From contig CADEEU010000035.1 of NCBI GenBank assembly GCA_902826385.1, forward strand, positions 1 through 15,993: a stretch of 15,993 nt of DNA, written 5' to 3'. Below the pieces are notes generated by a model. It was not told the origin of the DNA. It ran no database searches and saw only the letters and a program-made list of their open reading frames with translations. Within the stretch, counting starts at the first letter, position 1; every line of letters begins with the position of its first letter. Below, piece by piece: positions 13,142-15,993 of the stretch. Both the position numbers and the translations under genes were made by a program. The stretch is from an uncultured Acidobacteriota bacterium (GTDB lineage Bacteria; Acidobacteriota; Blastocatellia; Pyrinomonadales; Pyrinomonadaceae).

Positions 13142-15280
13142 ATGAAATCTGCTCCGAAAAAAGAGAAGTTTCTTGACCGCCTGGCCGATGAAAACGGCGT
13201 GGCGATAGTCGTTGTTGACGCCGAAGGCAACGAAGCATCGGCTTCGAACAACAACTCGATGTGCCGCAGCCTTTACGCGTCGAAAGAATTTGCTCCCGAA
13301 TGTGCAAAATTCTGCGGACGAGCGTTCGACATGGCCGTGAAAGCGGGTAAGACGGTCGAATACGATTGCTACGCGGGCCTTTCATGCAAAGCCGTGCCGG
13401 TATGGGAGGGCAACAAGCAGTTCGTCGCCATCGTCGGCCGGACATTCTTAAAGGCCGAGCGATATCGCACCGCGACCGAAAACGCCATAAGCGGCGAGTG
13501 GCGACAGTTTCGGCCGACGGAATTTTTCGAAAACGTGTTGATCTCGGGGTCGAGCCAATCGATTGAGACCGTCGCTAAGCGGCTGGAAAAATTCTCTGAC
13601 CCAAAGCGTAACGACATACTCGAACTAGATCGTCTGCAGGTAGCACCGATACCAAAACCCAACTTGCCGATCGAAGAACCGGCCGCGGCGGCTCAGCCGG
13701 AGCCCGGCGACATCAATCAACTGATCGAAAAGTTTAAGGCGGACACCGAAAAGGCGGCCGACGATCTGGAAGCCGCCGTTTCCGACGAAGTCCAGCAGGA
13801 CCGCAAAGCCGCCGCCGAATGGCGTTCGCTTTTCGGGTCGCTGATGAAGCTTGAGTATCGCGAAGCGTGTTCCACGGTGCTGACGTATTTAAAAGAGCAA
13901 TATTCGTTCGACTCGCTCGTGTGGCTCGAAGCCCGCGGCGAAAAGCTTGAAAAGTTTGTCGCGATCGGTGAACTCGACAATAAGTCGATCAAGATAGGCA
14001 TCGGCCCCAATAACGCACGGTTGACCGACGCGGCCCGACGCGAAGTGCCGGTTGAATTTCGCGAACGCCGAAAAGACAAAGACGGCGGCGAAGGCGTCCG
14101 TACGCTATCGTTATTTCCGGTGACAATCGGCGGCGAAATACGCGGCGCTATCGGTATCGACTCGCCGGTAAAGGACGCCGAGCAAAAACGTCATATCTCG
14201 CGCTTTGCGCAGACGCTTGCGTCACAGCTTGAGATCCTTCGTCTTCGCGACGAAGTGGCCCGCCGCGATTGGCTTTCGCGCGCGGTCATCAAGTTTAATA
14301 AAAACCTCAGACGTATAGATGCCGAAGATTTCTGGCTTCGCATAACACAGGTTTCGGCCGAGCTGCTCGGGGCGGAACGCGCTTCGATCCTGGTCAAAAA
14401 CGAAAAGTCGAACAGTCTGCAGGCAAAGGCGGCCATCGGTTCGCGTATAAATCTGCTGTCCGAACCGATCGTCGGTACACGCGTCGCGGGCAAGATACTC
14501 GAGATCGGTAATCCGGTCGTCGTCGCGGACATCGCGGGCGTCGGCATCGATTTGGCCCCGGCCGAGTGGAGCTACAAAACGCAATCGTTCTTAAGTTATC
14601 CGATCATCATCGACGATCGCCGCATAGGCGTTTTGAACTTTACCGACAAGGCCGGCGGAAGTGTCTTTAACAAGGCCGACCTTGAGCTGCTTCAGGCGAT
14701 TGCACCGCAGATTGCCGTTGCCATCGACCGCACTGCATTGAAAGACAAGGCCGGTGCGTACGAACAGCTTTCGGTCACCGATCCGCTTACCGGCCTGTTG
14801 AATCGACGCTATCTTGAAGAACGCATCGCAGAGGAAATCGTCCGTTCGAAACGTCACCGTTTTTCGTTGAGCCTGATGATGCTGGACGTCGACGATTTCA
14901 AATCCTACAACGACCGGTACGGACATCCGGCGGGTGATTCGGCTCTGCGTATCGTAGCCGAGATTCTGCGCGAAACGCTTCGCGGTGCCGACGTTGCCGC
15001 TCGCTACGGCGGAGAAGAGTTCGCCATTTTGCTTCCGCAAACTTCGTCCGAAGAAGCCGCACAGATCGGCGAGCGCATTCGCAAAAAGATCGAGCGGGCC
15101 GAGGTTGCTAATCGCACCGTGACGGCCAGCATCGGCATCGCAAGCTGTTCGAACGAAGTCGATTCGCCGAAAGACCTGATCTCCGCCGCCGACGTTGCGC
15201 TTTACGCTGCCAAAAATCACGGACGCAACAACGTTCAGATTTTTAACGCGTGGGGCGAATCGATAAACAACGTCCATTAA
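13142..15280 (+). CDS. PocR-GAF-GAF-GGDEF diguanylate cyclase
   Basis: A 712-aa cytosolic sensor protein with no membrane segment. Residues about 8-110 resemble a PocR ligand-binding domain, with cysteines C41, C54, C58, C76 and C82 (EYDCYAGLSCKAVPV). Residues about 170-225 are a charged linker, possibly coiled coil. Residues about 230-372 and 378-535 look like two GAF domains. The GGDEF domain follows: LSVTDPLTGLLNRRYLEER (from 543), MMLDVDDFKSYNDRYGHPAGDSAL, and GGEEF at 623-627, an intact active-site form for c-di-GMP synthesis. RGAD (614-617) is five residues before GGEEF, exactly the RxxD product-inhibition I-site. I chose ATG 13142; GTG 13103 would add 13 residues. The cysteine set suggests redox, metal or cobalamin-type sensing, but this is inference. 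An ATPase gene follows after 3 bp. Confidence 0.9.
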   Translation: MKSAPKKEKFLDRLADENGVAIVVVDAEGNEASASNNNSMCRSLYASKEFAPECAKFCGRAFDMAVKAGKTVEYDCYAGLSCKAVPVWEGNKQFVAIVGRTFLKAERYRTATENAISGEWRQFRPTEFFENVLISGSSQSIETVAKRLEKFSDPKRNDILELDRLQVAPIPKPNLPIEEPAAAAQPEPGDINQLIEKFKADTEKAADDLEAAVSDEVQQDRKAAAEWRSLFGSLMKLEYREACSTVLTYLKEQYSFDSLVWLEARGEKLEKFVAIGELDNKSIKIGIGPNNARLTDAARREVPVEFRERRKDKDGGEGVRTLSLFPVTIGGEIRGAIGIDSPVKDAEQKRHISRFAQTLASQLEILRLRDEVARRDWLSRAVIKFNKNLRRIDAEDFWLRITQVSAELLGAERASILVKNEKSNSLQAKAAIGSRINLLSEPIVGTRVAGKILEIGNPVVVADIAGVGIDLAPAEWSYKTQSFLSYPIIIDDRRIGVLNFTDKAGGSVFNKADLELLQAIAPQIAVAIDRTALKDKAGAYEQLSVTDPLTGLLNRRYLEERIAEEIVRSKRHRFSLSLMMLDVDDFKSYNDRYGHPAGDSALRIVAEILRETLRGADVAARYGGEEFAILLPQTSSEEAAQIGERIRKKIERAEVANRTVTASIGIASCSNEVDSPKDLISAADVALYAAKNHGRNNVQIFNAWGESINNVH

Positions 15281-15283
15281 AAA

Positions 15284-15946
15284 ATGGAGGAGCACAGCTA
15301 CCCCAAAATTTTAGCCGACTGCCCCACTGCAGAGCTTTTGGGCCGGTCCACCGAACTCGAACGTTTGGTGGACTTTGCTTTGAGCGATGGCGATGACGGG
15401 CCGCTGCTGGTCTATGGCGCTCCGGGTGCGGGCGTATCGGAATTGCTAAAGCACGCCTATGACCGCGTGTTCAGCGAACAGTCATCCGTGATTCCGTTTT
15501 ATTTTGCTCTCGGAAGTTCAGGTGCGACTCCCGAACAAACCGCACGGCGTTTTCTTCATCAGTTTTTGCTTCAGACCGTGGCGTTTCGGCGTAGCGATGC
15601 TTCCGTTTTGAATTGGTTCCCCGATCTTTGCGAGCTTGCCGAGATAGCCATTCCGTCTGACGGCCACTGGATCGACCGGCTGATTCACAGCCTCAACCAT
15701 CCGTGTACGGCAGAAAATGAGGAAAGTGTTTTGAATGCCTGCTTCGGCGCTCCGGTGCGTGCGGCCGCGGCGGGGGTATCGCCCTGCGGCGTGGGGAGCG
15801 CCGCTAGGCGCGTGGCGCCGGCCTGGGTGTGGTCGCGGGCGGCGAGCATCGCCGTGCGGGCCTCGGTCGCCGTCTCTGCTTTGAGTCGCGTGGGGGCCAC
15901 CGGGATGGCGAGTCCGAGCGTCGCTGCCCCCCGTGCCGCGCACTGA
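15284..15946 (+). CDS. P-loop ATPase N-terminal part (AAA_16/ORC-like), broken by a composition junction
   Basis: ATG 15284 is 3 bp after the cyclase stop, so the two genes are surely co-transcribed and probably coupled. Residues 1-154 look native: AELLGRSTELERLVDFALS is the opening of AAA_16/ORC-like ATPases (LxGRxxEL), LLVYGAPGAGVSELLKHAYDRVF is the P-loop region, followed by FYFALGSSGATPEQTARRFLHQFLLQ. The Walker A is degenerate: GAPGAGVS has Val where the family has the invariant Lys, so ATP binding may be weak or lost. After about residue 154 (near base 15745) the GC content jumps and the frame becomes Ala/Val/Arg-rich low-complexity sequence to the stop at 15946. I take that tail as foreign DNA, not part of the protein. 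Full-length relatives are much longer, so the real gene is incomplete here. Confidence 0.6.
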   Translation: MEEHSYPKILADCPTAELLGRSTELERLVDFALSDGDDGPLLVYGAPGAGVSELLKHAYDRVFSEQSSVIPFYFALGSSGATPEQTARRFLHQFLLQTVAFRRSDASVLNWFPDLCELAEIAIPSDGHWIDRLIHSLNHPCTAENEESVLNACFGAPVRAAAAGVSPCGVGSAARRVAPAWVWSRAASIAVRASVAVSALSRVGATGMASPSVAAPRAAH

Positions 15947-15993
15947 GTGAAGCGTCGCTCGGCCTCGCCGAACTCGACTCGCACACGCGGCTC
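15746..15993 (-). CDS. Fragment of an unrecognised GC-rich coding frame, running off the right edge
   Basis: On the minus strand the frame reading EPRVRVEFGEAERRF from the right edge is open, with strong G/C at third codon positions, and reads as a normal protein (for example TLGLAIPVAPTRLKAETATEAR and TAMLAARDHTQAGATRLAALP). The frame stays open to a stop near 15685, but beyond about 15746 it enters the native ATPase gene and has no meaning there. I do not recognise the family. The GC content (44 of 60 in two rows, 50 of 60 in another) is far above the rest of the window. This is probably a piece of another genome joined to the contig end. Confidence 0.35.

Noticed and set aside
12822..13254. 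Minus-strand frames in the 12779-13141 gene-free region
   Set aside because: No ribosome site, no motif, and they run into the antisense of the cyclase gene.

Overview
The window looks like one contig of a Gram-negative bacterium with moderate GC (about 50-55% in rows counted by hand), most plausibly an Acidobacteriota of the Blastocatellia/Pyrinomonadaceae type. That placement is inferred from the style of the genes: an FG-GAP/VCBS protein with repeated D-x-D/N/G-x-D-G Ca-binding loops and 'AVFRPTENRWYI'-type blades, a CusF-SCO fusion lipoprotein, a PocR-GAF-GAF-GGDEF protein, and weak or absent Shine-Dalgarno sequences. It was not tested by any search. Many proteins are lipoproteins or exported. 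There are no rRNA, tRNA, CRISPR, phage or transposase genes.

Layout. 1-832 (minus, cut by the left edge) is a DUF817 membrane protein, coupled by an ATGA overlap to a CusF-SCO copper/redox lipoprotein (829-1725, minus). After a 120-bp spacer holding a large inverted repeat comes a TPR-type soluble lytic transglycosylase (1846-4278, minus). A rho-independent terminator (4307-4337) separates it from an exported FG-GAP protein (4379-5320, minus). Position 5320-5456 is a divergent intergenic region with a plus-strand terminator-like hairpin. The plus strand then carries folD, a MazG-like NTP pyrophosphohydrolase, coaE, an OppA-like peptide-binding lipoprotein, an OppD-like ATPase, a LolA/LppX-like lipoprotein and an OppF-like ATPase, closed by a bidirectional terminator (12174-12201). 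A PA2169-type four-helix-bundle protein lies on the minus strand (12239-12778). A 363-bp gene-free region follows, then the PocR-GAF-GAF-GGDEF diguanylate cyclase (plus, 13142-15280) and, 3 bp after it, the N-terminal part of a P-loop ATPase.

Functionally this is mostly housekeeping plus envelope functions: one-carbon metabolism, nucleotide-pool cleaning and CoA synthesis next to a peptide-uptake module that has its binding protein and both ATPases but no permease genes here.

At about 15740-15760 the base composition jumps from roughly 50-55% to 73-83% GC. The ATPase frame turns into low-complexity sequence while the minus strand gains a GC3-rich frame running off the right edge. The last ~240 bp are best read as foreign: a chimeric contig end or, less likely, a real insertion. 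The strongest leads are this junction, the permease-less opp cluster with a nested lipoprotein, the cyclic-di-GMP sensor coupled to an ATPase with a degenerate Walker A, and three different intergenic repeat elements. I saw no clearly new multi-gene system.
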